Positions 1 to 7,165 of a stretch of 19,497 nt of DNA are shown in pieces. The notes below the pieces were generated by a model. It was given only the letters and a program-made list of their open reading frames with translations. It was not told the DNA's origin and ran no database searches. Made by a program: the position numbers and the translations under genes. How positions within the stretch are numbered: position 1 is the first letter of the stretch; every line of letters starts with the position of its first letter. The DNA comes from CAZOAR01 sp964577985 (GTDB taxonomy: Bacteria; Gemmatimonadota; CAZMKB01; CAZNLH01): NCBI GenBank assembly GCA_964577985.1, contig CAZOAR010000045.1, positions 1-19,497 on the forward strand. The letters run 5' to 3'.

Positions 1-61
1 AGCGAACATGCGGGTCTCTTATCAAGCCGGGTATGTCAAGCGAACATGCGGGTCTTATCAA
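1..61 (+). repeat. Imperfect 38-bp-spaced direct repeat at window edge
   Basis: The word agcgaacatgcgggtc at 1-16 recurs at 39-54. Both copies continue into ttatcaa, apart from a 2-base insertion (tc) in the first copy. The repeat sits at the very edge of the window, just outside the inverted-repeat arm. It may be a genuine tandem duplication inside a dispersed repeat or an assembly artefact at a contig end. Confidence 0.6.
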
Positions 62-70
62 TTCCCGTCA

Positions 71-159
71 GGCGTTTCCCCAGTTCCTACGTGTCATTCC
101 GGCTCGTCCGGAATCGGCCTTATTGTGCGATATGATTCCCGACAAGCGGAAATGACATC
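71..159 (+). repeat. Left arm of long inverted repeat flanking the window
   Basis: About 89 bases here match the reverse complement of 19386-19473, with one 1-base indel and roughly 8 differences by eye. The arm holds two adjacent hairpin units. At 96-114 ATTCCGG pairs with CCGGAAT around a 5-base loop. At 135-153 ATTCCCG pairs with CGGAAAT, with one mismatch. The spacer ttattgtgcga between them is conserved in both arms. The architecture resembles dispersed palindromic intergenic repeats such as neisserial dRS3 (ATTCCC-N-GGGAAT). No gene is supported within it. Confidence 0.85.
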
Positions 160-288
160 CAGAGCGAGAATGAAATGTGGGGCGGCAATCTCATGTGAGC
201 GGGGAATGGTGGATGAGGCGTCAATGTCACGTGAAGCGGCACTAATGGATAATGCAGGAATGACAGCTGAGGCGGTAATGTCCATGGA
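145..288 (+). repeat. Degenerate 18-bp tandem array, about 8 units
   Basis: Eight consecutive 18-base units can be laid end to end without gaps, starting at 145, 163, 181, 199, 217, 235, 253 and 271. The approximate consensus is AGCGGGAATGACATGTGA, with GCGG and AATG the best-kept parts. The unit is the 3' half of the preceding hairpin (CGGGAATGACATC) repeated. An open frame across the region (8-331) shows a 6-residue periodicity with recurrent Met. That periodicity follows from the repeat and is not evidence of a gene. The same unit occurs in inverted orientation near 19329-19400. Confidence 0.8.
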
Positions 289-318
289 AGAGCGGAGTGT
301 CTGGAAGTACCATCCGCC

Positions 319-346
319 TTGCCATCATTGAAGCGTTTTATATATT
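319..346 (+). promoter_or_regulatory. Putative sigma70 promoter for tex
   Basis: TTGCCA (319-324) and TATATT (341-346) are separated by 16 bases; each differs from consensus at one position. A start site near 353 would give a leader of about 55 bases before the tex ATG. The promoter lies between the repeat array and tex and is the only good candidate seen in that interval. Confidence 0.45.
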
Positions 347-347
347 C

Positions 348-377
348 TTGTCGAGACCAACGGGTCTTCTGGGACAA
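348..377 (+). promoter_or_regulatory. Hairpin in the tex leader
   Basis: An inner stem AGACC/GGTCT (354-358 with 363-367, loop aacg) lies within an outer complement TTGTC/GACAA (348-352 with 373-377), with an asymmetric bulge. It falls at the predicted start of the tex transcript. No T-run follows, so it is not a classical terminator. No role is assigned. Confidence 0.25.
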
Positions 378-407
378 GGCGTATAAACCCGGATCGCGAA
401 TCAGCCT

Positions 408-2537
408 ATGGATCTGAATCGACATCACCATAAAACGATCGCTCGGGAGCTTGGCATCCGGCTGGACCAGGTAACAGCCACGGCGACCCTGTTGAAAGAA
501 GGCGCCACGGTACCATTTATCGCCCGGTACAGAAAGGAAGCCACGGGCCTGCTGGATGAGACCCGGATCTCGGCTATTCGAGATCGACTCAAGACTCTGG
601 AGGAGCTCGACAAGCGCCGGGAGTCGATCTTGAAATCGCTCGAGGAGCGGGATTTCCTGACCGACAAGCTCAAGCAAGCGATCCTTGCCGCCGCCAGCCT
701 CACCACACTTGAAGATGTCTATCTCCCCTACCGGCCCAAACGGAGGACCCGGGGCACTATTGCCCGGGAGAAGGGACTGGAACCGCTGGCCAGAGGAATC
801 TTCGCGCAGGACAAAGTTCCGCTGCAACCGGAGCTATATATCGATCCGGAGAAAGAGGTGCACTCAGTCAAACACGCGCTTGCGGGGGCCAGTGATATCA
901 TAGCGGAATGGATCAATGAGGATGGGGCGGCTCGCGCCGAGCTGCGGCGTTTGTTCGCCACTCGGAGCCTCATCATTTCTTCTCTCGTCAAAAAGAACAA
1001 GGCACGTGGGTCCAGGTTCCGGGACTATTTCGACTGGAGGGAGGCTGCTGCAAAGGCACCAGGCCACCGACTGCTCGCCATGTTCCGTGGAGAGAACGAG
1101 AAGGTGCTTTCATTGTCGGTCCGTCCGCCGGAAGAGGATGCCATCCCCCTGTTGAGCCGGCGGTTCGTCAAGACCCGGGATTCCGCGGGCCGGCAGGTCT
1201 CCGCGGCGGTCGAGGACTCCTACAGGAGACTGCTTGCACCATCGCTCGAAAATGAGCTTCGAAAAGACCTGAAGACCCGGTCGGACCGGGAGTCTATCCA
1301 GGTGTTCGCGGAGAACCTGAGAGAACTCCTGCTCGCTCCTCCCCTGGGTCAGAAGAGGATTATGGCACTCGATCCCGGCTTCCGCACCGGCGCCAAACTG
1401 GTCTGCCTCGACGCCCAGGGAGGACTCCTCCATTTCACCACGATCTTCCCAACCCATTCCGGCAGCAGACAGTCGGAAGCCTCCCGGGTGGTCCTCAATC
1501 TCTGCGAGGAATACGACATTGAAGCGATCGCCATCGGCAATGGCACGGCGGGCCGCGAGACTGAGTCGTTTATTCGTTCCCTCGATCTTCCCGCCGGGGT
1601 GATCATCACGCCGGTCGACGAGAGCGGCGCCTCGGTATATTCCGCGTCCGAGGTCGCCCGCACCGAGTTTCCGGATAAGGATGTTACGGTTCGCGGAGCT
1701 GTTTCGATCGGTCGCCGTCTTCAGGATCCACTGGCGGAGCTCGTCAAGATCGACCCTAAATCAATAGGCGTGGGACAATACCAGCACGACGTCAGCCAGC
1801 CGGAGCTGAAAAAATGCCTGGAGGACGTGGTGATAAGCTGCGTCAACAAGGTCGGTGTCGAGGTTAACAGCGCAAGCGTGGAGCTCCTCACATTTGTATC
1901 CGGACTGGGGTCATCGCTGGCAAAGGGTATCGTCGCATACCGGAAGGAACACGGCCCGTTCCGGAACCGGAAGGAATTGCTCAAGGCCCCCAGGCTGGGC
2001 TCCCGTGCGTTCGAGCAATGCGCCGGATTCCTGCGTATCAGAAACGCCAGCTATCCGCTCGATGAGAGTGCGGTCCACCCGGAGAGCTACTCCATAGTAG
2101 AACGGATGGCACGGGATGCCGGATGCGGCGTCCTTGATCTGATGCGGCAGGAGTCGGCGCGGGAACGGATCGATGTCTCCCGATATGTCACCGACTCGGT
2201 GGGGCTCCCAACACTGACAGATATCATGGATGAGCTGGCCAGGCCCGGGAGGGATCCGCGTGCATCCTTCTCCATTTTCTCGTTCGCGGAAGACGTCCAT
2301 GGCATCGATGATCTCAAGCCCGGAATGAAGCTGCCGGGTATCATCACCAACGTCACGAAGTTCGGGGCCTTCGTCGATGTCGGCGTACACCGGGACGGTC
2401 TGATACACATCAGCCAGCTGGCCGACCACTTCGTCAGGGACCCGGCAGACGTCGTCAAAGTCCACCAGCATGTCATGGTTAGCGTGATCGAGGTTGACCG
2501 TGAGAGAGACCGGATAGCGTTATCGCTCAAGGAATAG
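408..2537 (+). CDS. tex: Tex family RNA-binding transcription accessory protein
   Basis: The 709-residue product is a Tex/YhgF protein, a cytoplasmic nucleic-acid-binding factor linked to transcription and RNA metabolism. The domain order is standard. A Tex N-terminal helical region contains VPFIARYRKEATG near residues 35-47. A YqgF/RNase H-like domain begins at about residue 318 (IMALDPGFRTG). Helix-hairpin-helix segments follow near 490-570 (VSGLGSSLAKGIVAYR). A C-terminal S1 domain spans about 637-708 (ITNVTKFGAFVDVGVHRDGLIH). The protein ends almost at the end of the S1 fold, so it is shorter than typical Tex proteins (about 770 residues), which carry a further basic tail. The ATG start matches the family N-terminus, though no clear Shine-Dalgarno sequence is present. 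It is a housekeeping neighbour with no obvious role in the sugar pathway downstream. Confidence 0.97.
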   Translation: MDLNRHHHKTIARELGIRLDQVTATATLLKEGATVPFIARYRKEATGLLDETRISAIRDRLKTLEELDKRRESILKSLEERDFLTDKLKQAILAAASLTTLEDVYLPYRPKRRTRGTIAREKGLEPLARGIFAQDKVPLQPELYIDPEKEVHSVKHALAGASDIIAEWINEDGAARAELRRLFATRSLIISSLVKKNKARGSRFRDYFDWREAAAKAPGHRLLAMFRGENEKVLSLSVRPPEEDAIPLLSRRFVKTRDSAGRQVSAAVEDSYRRLLAPSLENELRKDLKTRSDRESIQVFAENLRELLLAPPLGQKRIMALDPGFRTGAKLVCLDAQGGLLHFTTIFPTHSGSRQSEASRVVLNLCEEYDIEAIAIGNGTAGRETESFIRSLDLPAGVIITPVDESGASVYSASEVARTEFPDKDVTVRGAVSIGRRLQDPLAELVKIDPKSIGVGQYQHDVSQPELKKCLEDVVISCVNKVGVEVNSASVELLTFVSGLGSSLAKGIVAYRKEHGPFRNRKELLKAPRLGSRAFEQCAGFLRIRNASYPLDESAVHPESYSIVERMARDAGCGVLDLMRQESARERIDVSRYVTDSVGLPTLTDIMDELARPGRDPRASFSIFSFAEDVHGIDDLKPGMKLPGIITNVTKFGAFVDVGVHRDGLIHISQLADHFVRDPADVVKVHQHVMVSVIEVDRERDRIALSLKE

Positions 2538-2547
2538 ATGAAGCCCC

Positions 2548-2564
2548 CGCGGCAGGACGCCGCG
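2548..2564 (+). other. GC hairpin between tex and glycosyltransferase
   Basis: CGCGGC (2548-2553) pairs with GCCGCG (2559-2564) around the loop AGGAC. It sits in the 41-base gap between the tex stop and the next ATG. No T-run follows (actgacggtatatt), so efficient intrinsic termination is doubtful. It could be an RNA-processing or stability element separating tex from the sugar genes. Confidence 0.35.
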
Positions 2565-2578
2565 ACTGACGGTATATT

Positions 2579-3781
2579 ATGCGTCTGATACTGATACAGG
2601 ACAAGGTCACGCCCCTTGGAGGTTCCGAGCATTCGGTACGTGTTCAGATCTCCGGATTGATCGAGAGAGAACACTCTCTGCTGGTGGCCACAAGCCCCGA
2701 TCAGGTTCGGCTGGGGACAGACGACCCGGAGCTTCGAGGCGTCGAGTGGCTTGCCATGCGCGCGGGCCATGGTTTCCGATCGGCCCGGGCGGCGGCTCGC
2801 ATCATTTGCGAGGCGGCATGGACGTTCGATCCCGACCTGGTGGAGATAGGAAATGTCTATGGCCTGCTCGGCCCCACGGGTGTGAAATACCTGGAAAAGC
2901 ACTTCAGGGTGGTGCACACCTGCCGCGACACGAGACCAACCTGCCCGCACTTCGACAGGTTGCTCCCGGGCGGGGAGATATGCAGGGAGCACCCTGGGCC
3001 CGCCTGCCTGCGACGACACTGTCTGGGTCCTGAAATCAGGCCCCGGGTCCTGCGTGAAATCCTCGAGTTCTCCCTGCGCTTTCGGGCACTGCGCCAGGCA
3101 CGCGCTGTCCTGGTCGAAAGCACTGCATTCAGGAATCTCCTCCTCGAACTGGGCGTTCCGGGAGAGAAGATTCATATCCTGCCTCTCTATGTCAAGTCCA
3201 CCGGGGACACACCCGATCCACCGTCCAGGTCCGCGCCATACATACTCGCCACTGGTTTGCTCGAAAAACCGGAAAAGGGCCTCGAATACCTGATTCGAGC
3301 CTTCAGTGAGATAAGACACTCGGACGCTCGCCTGCGTCTAACCGGCAGACGGGGAGAAGCGTGGGACAGGGTACTGCCACTTATCAGGGAGAAGAATCTC
3401 GATGATCGCATCGATATCACCGGCTGGCTCAGTGAGACGGCCCTGGCCGGTGAACTGGGACGGTGCAGGGTTGCGGCTTTTCCGAGTCGTCTTTTCGAGT
3501 CGTTCGGGCTCGCTGGCGCGGAGGCCGCGGCAGCTGGACGCCCCGTGGTGGCTTCGAATTGCGGCGGGAGCCGGGACTGGATAAGAGACGGTGAGACCGG
3601 TGCAATTGCCGACCGTAGATACCCGGAGGCCATGGCGGCTGCCCTCAATAGATACATCGATGACCCGGAACTGGCCGATATTCACGGCTCGGCCGCACGC
3701 GCCTTCGTAACGGGTCGCTACACGCGGGAGGCAAACCTGGACTCCACCATGGAGGTATACGACAGGGTCATGGAACAGTGA
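2579..3781 (+). CDS. GT4-type (GT-B) glycosyltransferase
   Basis: This 400-residue protein has the GT-B layout of retaining GT4 enzymes, which use NDP-sugars. The N-terminal acceptor domain opens with a Rossmann-type strand and a Gly-rich turn (LGGSEH). A cysteine-rich insertion (C115, C122, C135, C143, C148) of the C-x7-C...C-x7-C-x4-C type occurs in a subset of GT4 proteins and may bind a metal. The donor domain carries the E-x7-E signature, E307 and E315, in FESFGLAGAEA, followed by GRPVVASNCGG. No signal peptide or membrane span is visible, so it is probably cytosolic or peripheral. The ATG has no clear Shine-Dalgarno sequence. The stop overlaps the next GTG start by 4 bases (GTGA), implying translational coupling. 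In this context it is a candidate to transfer the activated cyclitol or sugar made by its neighbours; donor and acceptor are unknown. Confidence 0.9.
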   Translation: MRLILIQDKVTPLGGSEHSVRVQISGLIEREHSLLVATSPDQVRLGTDDPELRGVEWLAMRAGHGFRSARAAARIICEAAWTFDPDLVEIGNVYGLLGPTGVKYLEKHFRVVHTCRDTRPTCPHFDRLLPGGEICREHPGPACLRRHCLGPEIRPRVLREILEFSLRFRALRQARAVLVESTAFRNLLLELGVPGEKIHILPLYVKSTGDTPDPPSRSAPYILATGLLEKPEKGLEYLIRAFSEIRHSDARLRLTGRRGEAWDRVLPLIREKNLDDRIDITGWLSETALAGELGRCRVAAFPSRLFESFGLAGAEAAAAGRPVVASNCGGSRDWIRDGETGAIADRRYPEAMAAALNRYIDDPELADIHGSAARAFVTGRYTREANLDSTMEVYDRVMEQ

Positions 3782-5790
3782 GTTTTGAACTCGGATTGAA
3801 TCTGTGGGGTATTCCACCTCTTCACGGCCGCGAGCTTGAAGCATTACGAGACGACCTGCGCCGGGTGGCCGGGTGGGGATACAGCTCGATAGAGGCCACC
3901 TGTGGTCCCGGCGATCGTCTCCGCTTCGGTGATGATCCACTCGCCGCGCGGAGACTCCGGCAGGCCGCGGAGGATGTCGGACTTTCCATCGTATCACTCT
4001 GCAGCGGAGCTACCTGGGAGTGGCACCTGAACTCACCCGATCCCGATCGCAGGCGACGTGCCCGGCTCGCGGTGGAAGAACTCATCGGCCTCGCGGCAGA
4101 GTTGGGAGAGGGCGTCGCCCTGCTCCTTACGCCCGGTACGACGACGATGCCTGGACAACGAGGGCGTGGCGTCACAAGTGCCGGGGCATGGGAACTGGCC
4201 CGTCAGACCCTCCGGCCGCTGGCAGAGATGGCGGATCAGAAGGGGGTGGATCTCGCGCTGGAGAACTCCTGGACCCGTTTCCTTGTAAGTCCCCGAGAAG
4301 CATGCGAGTTTCTCGATGAGCTTGCCCTGCCGGCGCTCGGCTGGTATCTCGATCTCGGCAATGCCTGTCTCACCGCAGATCCTCTGGACTGGATAGAGAC
4401 CCTTGGCCCTCGAATACGGATGGTGCAGGCTAAGGACTTCAAGCCCACCCCGGAGGGTGGCAGACTGGGCCCGCCCGGAACAGGGGACCTGGACTGGCCT
4501 TCAATGATGAAAGCACTCGAGGCGGCTGGCTATGAAGGGCCCATTGTCGTGGAAGCGCCTCCCGATCCGAAAGCGGCAGAGAAGGCGGCCGCCTTTCTGC
4601 TCCAATTCCCCGAAATCAAGCGTTTCAAGCCAACTAAACCCCGGTCCTCTCCGCACGCGTCGAGGCCCGCGGGAAATGAAGCAGCACATGATCGCCCACA
4701 CTTATCCGGCAGGAACCTCTGCGTGGCCGTAGTGGGCCTTGGATTCATGGGCAGGCTCCACACAAGGCTGCTGCTGGAGACAGAGGGGTTCCGGCTCGCT
4801 GCCATAGTCGATCCCACTGGTCGCTTCGTACTTGGTGAACGACATTTCATCAGGGGCGTCCGTCGAGCCAGACGCGTCCTCGGGATGAGTCTCGATCAGT
4901 ATCCCCCCGATGAGGTACGTCGCTTGCGTTCCTGCGGGGAGTTGATCTCCGGCAACGTACCCGATGCCGTATGGCTTTGCACCCCCACCTGCCTCCATGC
5001 CGGGCAGGCTCAGGAGTTTATCGCAGCGGGCTGCCACGTGTTTTGTGAAAAGCCCCTCGCGCTGAGTTCTCGGGACGCGCGCGATGTCATAGATACGGCC
5101 GCCATTGACAGACGCCGTCTCGCTGTCGGTCAGTGCGTCCGTTTCTGGCCCGAGTGGAGATTCCTGACGGAACGGATCCACGATGCGCATTACGGTCGCC
5201 TCCTGGAACTCGACTTCTGGCGGGTCTGCGGCCGTCCGGTCCACGCGGAGGGAGGATGGCTGGACGATCCGGAACGCAGTGGAGGCGCCGTCCTCGATCT
5301 CCATGTTCACGACACCGACTTTCTCCTCGGCCTTCCGTGGAAGCCGGCGACAGTCCTTGCCTCTATCCGTCACGACACGGCCGGCGCCCCCCAGTATATC
5401 CGCGCCAAATATACCTTCGAAGGAACCGACGCGCCGGAGGTTCGCTGCAGGGCCGGCTGGTATCTTCCTCCGGCCACACCTTTCAGATCCGGCTACCGTG
5501 CCCTCTTCGAGAGAGGTCTCCTATCCTGCAATGACGGCGAAGAGGGCCTCTACTACTTCCCTGAAGCGGGAGGCGGGAGCCGACTGCGCCTCGAGGGAGA
5601 GGCTTTCGCCGACCAGGCCGCGGCCGTTCATGACTTTTTTGTGAGCGGCATTCCCCACCCTCTCCTCGATCCCCTGAGGGCCGCCATGGCGATAGCGATG
5701 GTCGAGGCCGAACAGGCGAGCGACAGGACATCCCTGCCGGTAGACCTTACGCCATTTCTTACACCCTCCGAGGTAACGCCATCCGGTTGA
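3778..5790 (+). CDS. Fusion: IolE/IolI-like TIM barrel + Gfo/Idh/MocA oxidoreductase
   Basis: The 670-residue protein has two enzymatic halves. Residues 1 to about 285 form a xylose-isomerase-like (AP_endonuc_2) TIM barrel of the IolE/IolI/hydroxypyruvate-isomerase type. Candidate metal ligands are E162 (LALENS), D192 (YLDLGN), Q217 (VQAKD) and E259 (VVEAP). The third ligand is normally His, so Q217 is notable. A linker of about 25 residues rich in Pro, Ser, Arg and His follows. From about 314 there is a Gfo/Idh/MocA NAD(P)-dependent dehydrogenase, with the nucleotide loop GLGFMG (320-325), the catalytic EKP motif (424-426) and HDTD (511-514). Known relatives oxidise or reduce inositols and sugars, so the pair suggests inosose/inositol-type chemistry. 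The GTG start is coupled to the glycosyltransferase by a 4-base overlap. A promoter for the next operon overlaps its stop codon. The substrate is not predictable. Confidence 0.9.
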   Translation: MSFELGLNLWGIPPLHGRELEALRDDLRRVAGWGYSSIEATCGPGDRLRFGDDPLAARRLRQAAEDVGLSIVSLCSGATWEWHLNSPDPDRRRRARLAVEELIGLAAELGEGVALLLTPGTTTMPGQRGRGVTSAGAWELARQTLRPLAEMADQKGVDLALENSWTRFLVSPREACEFLDELALPALGWYLDLGNACLTADPLDWIETLGPRIRMVQAKDFKPTPEGGRLGPPGTGDLDWPSMMKALEAAGYEGPIVVEAPPDPKAAEKAAAFLLQFPEIKRFKPTKPRSSPHASRPAGNEAAHDRPHLSGRNLCVAVVGLGFMGRLHTRLLLETEGFRLAAIVDPTGRFVLGERHFIRGVRRARRVLGMSLDQYPPDEVRRLRSCGELISGNVPDAVWLCTPTCLHAGQAQEFIAAGCHVFCEKPLALSSRDARDVIDTAAIDRRRLAVGQCVRFWPEWRFLTERIHDAHYGRLLELDFWRVCGRPVHAEGGWLDDPERSGGAVLDLHVHDTDFLLGLPWKPATVLASIRHDTAGAPQYIRAKYTFEGTDAPEVRCRAGWYLPPATPFRSGYRALFERGLLSCNDGEEGLYYFPEAGGGSRLRLEGEAFADQAAAVHDFFVSGIPHPLLDPLRAAMAIAMVEAEQASDRTSLPVDLTPFLTPSEVTPSG

Positions 5791-5815
5791 CAAACTTACA
5801 AGCCTGTGGTATCAT
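5787..5815 (+). promoter_or_regulatory. Strong sigma70 promoter for the main operon
   Basis: A perfect TTGACA (5787-5792), a 17-base spacer and TATCAT (5810-5815) form a near-consensus promoter. The -35 box overlaps the TGA of the upstream gene. The predicted start site (about 5822) falls next to AGGAGG (5823-5828), so the message would have a very short leader. The element should drive the genes from the cupin through the Nudix hydrolase at 16200. Confidence 0.7.
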
Positions 5816-5832
5816 ATATTTCAGGAGGCACA

Positions 5833-5946
5833 GTGTCTCAAAGCGTATCCAGCAAGGAAAGATCATTTAGCGAGGGCATCCCGGGTGCTTCCTGGCCGTG
5901 GGGATTAGATGGACGTACTGACCGTGCCGCAGGGAGCGTCGTATGA
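5833..5946 (+). CDS. Possible 37-residue small protein or leader peptide
   Basis: A GTG at 5833 follows AGGAGG (5823-5828) by 4 bases, directly downstream of the strong promoter. The frame stays open for 37 codons and ends with a TGA (5944-5946) that overlaps the cupin ATG (5943-5945). The peptide begins MSQSVSSKERSF and has a Gly/Trp-rich centre (GASWPWG). It has no signal peptide, membrane segment or Cys. The promoter, Shine-Dalgarno sequence and 4-base overlap argue for translation. Against it are the small size, short SD spacing and lack of a recognised family, and the cupin has its own AGGGAG at 5931. It could be a real small protein, a coupling leader or chance. Confidence 0.4.
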   Translation: MSQSVSSKERSFSEGIPGASWPWGLDGRTDRAAGSVV

Positions 5947-6314
5947 ATAGAGCTGGAGGGAAAGCTCCCCGTATCCTCAACCTGAATGAACTCCCTCTCG
6001 AGGAGACCGCGTCGCACGGGGGCATCGGGAAGATATATTTTCGAAGGCTGTTCGAGGCATCCGATCTCTCTGGCCGATGGAACTTCATCGACTACGCCGT
6101 CGTGCCTCCCGGCGCCTCTATTGGACGTCACACTCACGGGGATAACGAAGAACTCTACCTCGTGCTGGAGGGCGAGGGATCGATGCATGTCGACAATGTG
6201 GATTTTCACGTCCACGCCGGGAACGTGATCGTGAATCGTCCTGGCGGCACGCATGGCCTTATCAACGAAGGCACGGTCCCGCTGAAGGTCTTTGTGGTCG
6301 AAGTGAAAACCTGA
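5943..6314 (+). CDS. Single-domain cupin protein
   Basis: This 123-residue protein has both cupin motifs. Motif 1 contains H63, H65 and E69/E70 (GASIGRHTHGDNEELYLVLEG). Motif 2 contains H104 (GNVIVNRPGGTHGLINEG). The metal-binding His/Glu set therefore looks intact. The length fits a minimal Cupin_2 protein. Such proteins include sugar isomerases, epimerases, dioxygenases and small-molecule sensors, and the fold alone does not decide among them. In this operon a sugar or cyclitol isomerase/epimerase is a reasonable guess. The start is supported by AGGGAG six bases upstream. Its ATG overlaps the stop of a possible small ORF. Confidence 0.88.
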   Translation: MNRAGGKAPRILNLNELPLEETASHGGIGKIYFRRLFEASDLSGRWNFIDYAVVPPGASIGRHTHGDNEELYLVLEGEGSMHVDNVDFHVHAGNVIVNRPGGTHGLINEGTVPLKVFVVEVKT

Positions 6315-6334
6315 AAACGATCTATTTCGACGCG

Positions 6335-7120
6335 ATGTCCGCAGGAAGAAACTCAGAATCTATCAAACAGGCCGCCGCGCTCGTCATGGCGGGAGGCAAA
6401 GGCCAGCGCATGGCCGAGACACGGCCTGATGCGCCAAAACCTCTGACCATGCTGGGCGGTATTCCCATTATCGAGATAGTCGTGCGGCAGCTCTTCCGGT
6501 TTGGCTTCGCGGAGATCCACATCGCCCTTCGCCACAAGGCGGAGATGGTGATCGACCACCTGACCGGTTGCAGTGACCTGCCTGGAGAACACCTGCATTT
6601 CATAGTAGAGGAGGAACCGCTCGGAACCATCGGAGCCCTGGCTCATCTGAAATACACTGACAGGACAATCCTTACGACGAACGGCGATCTGCTTTCGGGC
6701 ATCGACCTCGGCGGGATGTTCGATTTCCATCGCCGGCTCGACGCCGACATGACGATCGCCACGCACTCGGAATATCATCGCCTGAGGCTGGGTGAGGTAG
6801 AGAGTCGCGAGGATCTCCTCATCACGGACTATCACGAGAAACCGGTCAAAGAGTATCACATATGCTCGGGCATCAGCCTCATGGATAAATCGGTGCTCGA
6901 GTTGTGCCGCCTTGTTGAACCGCTCCAGTTCCCCGATCTCGTCAGGCGCTGCCTGGAGCGGGAGATGAGGATCCTCGATTATTATCACAAGGAACCGTGG
7001 ATCGACATCAACAACGAGAACGACCTCTCCCGCGCGGAAGAGATGCTATCCCGTGAACCGGAGGCGTTCCACCTGGATACCGGACTGTTCGACCTGAGGC
7101 AGTCGGGACCGACGCGGTGA
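6335..7120 (+). CDS. Sugar-1-phosphate nucleotidyltransferase (NTP_transferase family)
   Basis: This 261-residue protein matches bacterial NDP-sugar pyrophosphorylases, which join a sugar 1-phosphate to an NTP and release pyrophosphate. The nucleotide-binding signature MAGGKGQRM (18-26) and the following APKPL are present. The metal-binding Asp is D118 (TTNGD). The EKPV segment and the C-terminal motif WIDINNENDLSRAEEM are typical of the family. The length is close to mannose-1-phosphate guanylyltransferase or HddC-like short forms, without a left-handed beta-helix domain. The base preference and sugar are unknown; a cyclitol phosphate is possible by context. No Shine-Dalgarno sequence precedes the ATG. 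An in-frame CTG at 6311 would add eight residues, but I prefer the ATG. It lies 20 bases after the cupin. Confidence 0.92.
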   Translation: MSAGRNSESIKQAAALVMAGGKGQRMAETRPDAPKPLTMLGGIPIIEIVVRQLFRFGFAEIHIALRHKAEMVIDHLTGCSDLPGEHLHFIVEEEPLGTIGALAHLKYTDRTILTTNGDLLSGIDLGGMFDFHRRLDADMTIATHSEYHRLRLGEVESREDLLITDYHEKPVKEYHICSGISLMDKSVLELCRLVEPLQFPDLVRRCLEREMRILDYYHKEPWIDINNENDLSRAEEMLSREPEAFHLDTGLFDLRQSGPTR

Positions 7121-7165
7121 ACCTGACTGGCCCGGAATGCGTGAGCATATCAGCAGAGTGAGTGT

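Noticed and set aside
145..288. CRISPR array
   Set aside because: The period is only 18 bases with no unique spacers of CRISPR size, repeats are degenerate throughout, and no cas gene is present.
8..331. 107-codon plus-strand frame at the left end
   Set aside because: It runs through the inverted-repeat arm and the 18-bp array. Its 6-residue periodicity follows from the repeat length, and no ribosome-binding site is evident.
2087..3319. Long minus-strand open frame of 410 codons
   Set aside because: It lies antisense across the 3' end of tex and most of the glycosyltransferase, both of which have clear family motifs. The translation has no recognisable domain and is Ser/Arg/Pro-rich, as expected of a shadow frame in GC-rich DNA.
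5833..5946. RiPP precursor for the radical SAM enzyme
   Set aside because: The peptide has no cysteines, no recognisable leader/core boundary and no adjacent peptide-recognition or protease gene. The radical SAM gene is some 4.6 kb downstream among sugar enzymes. It is kept only as a possible small ORF.
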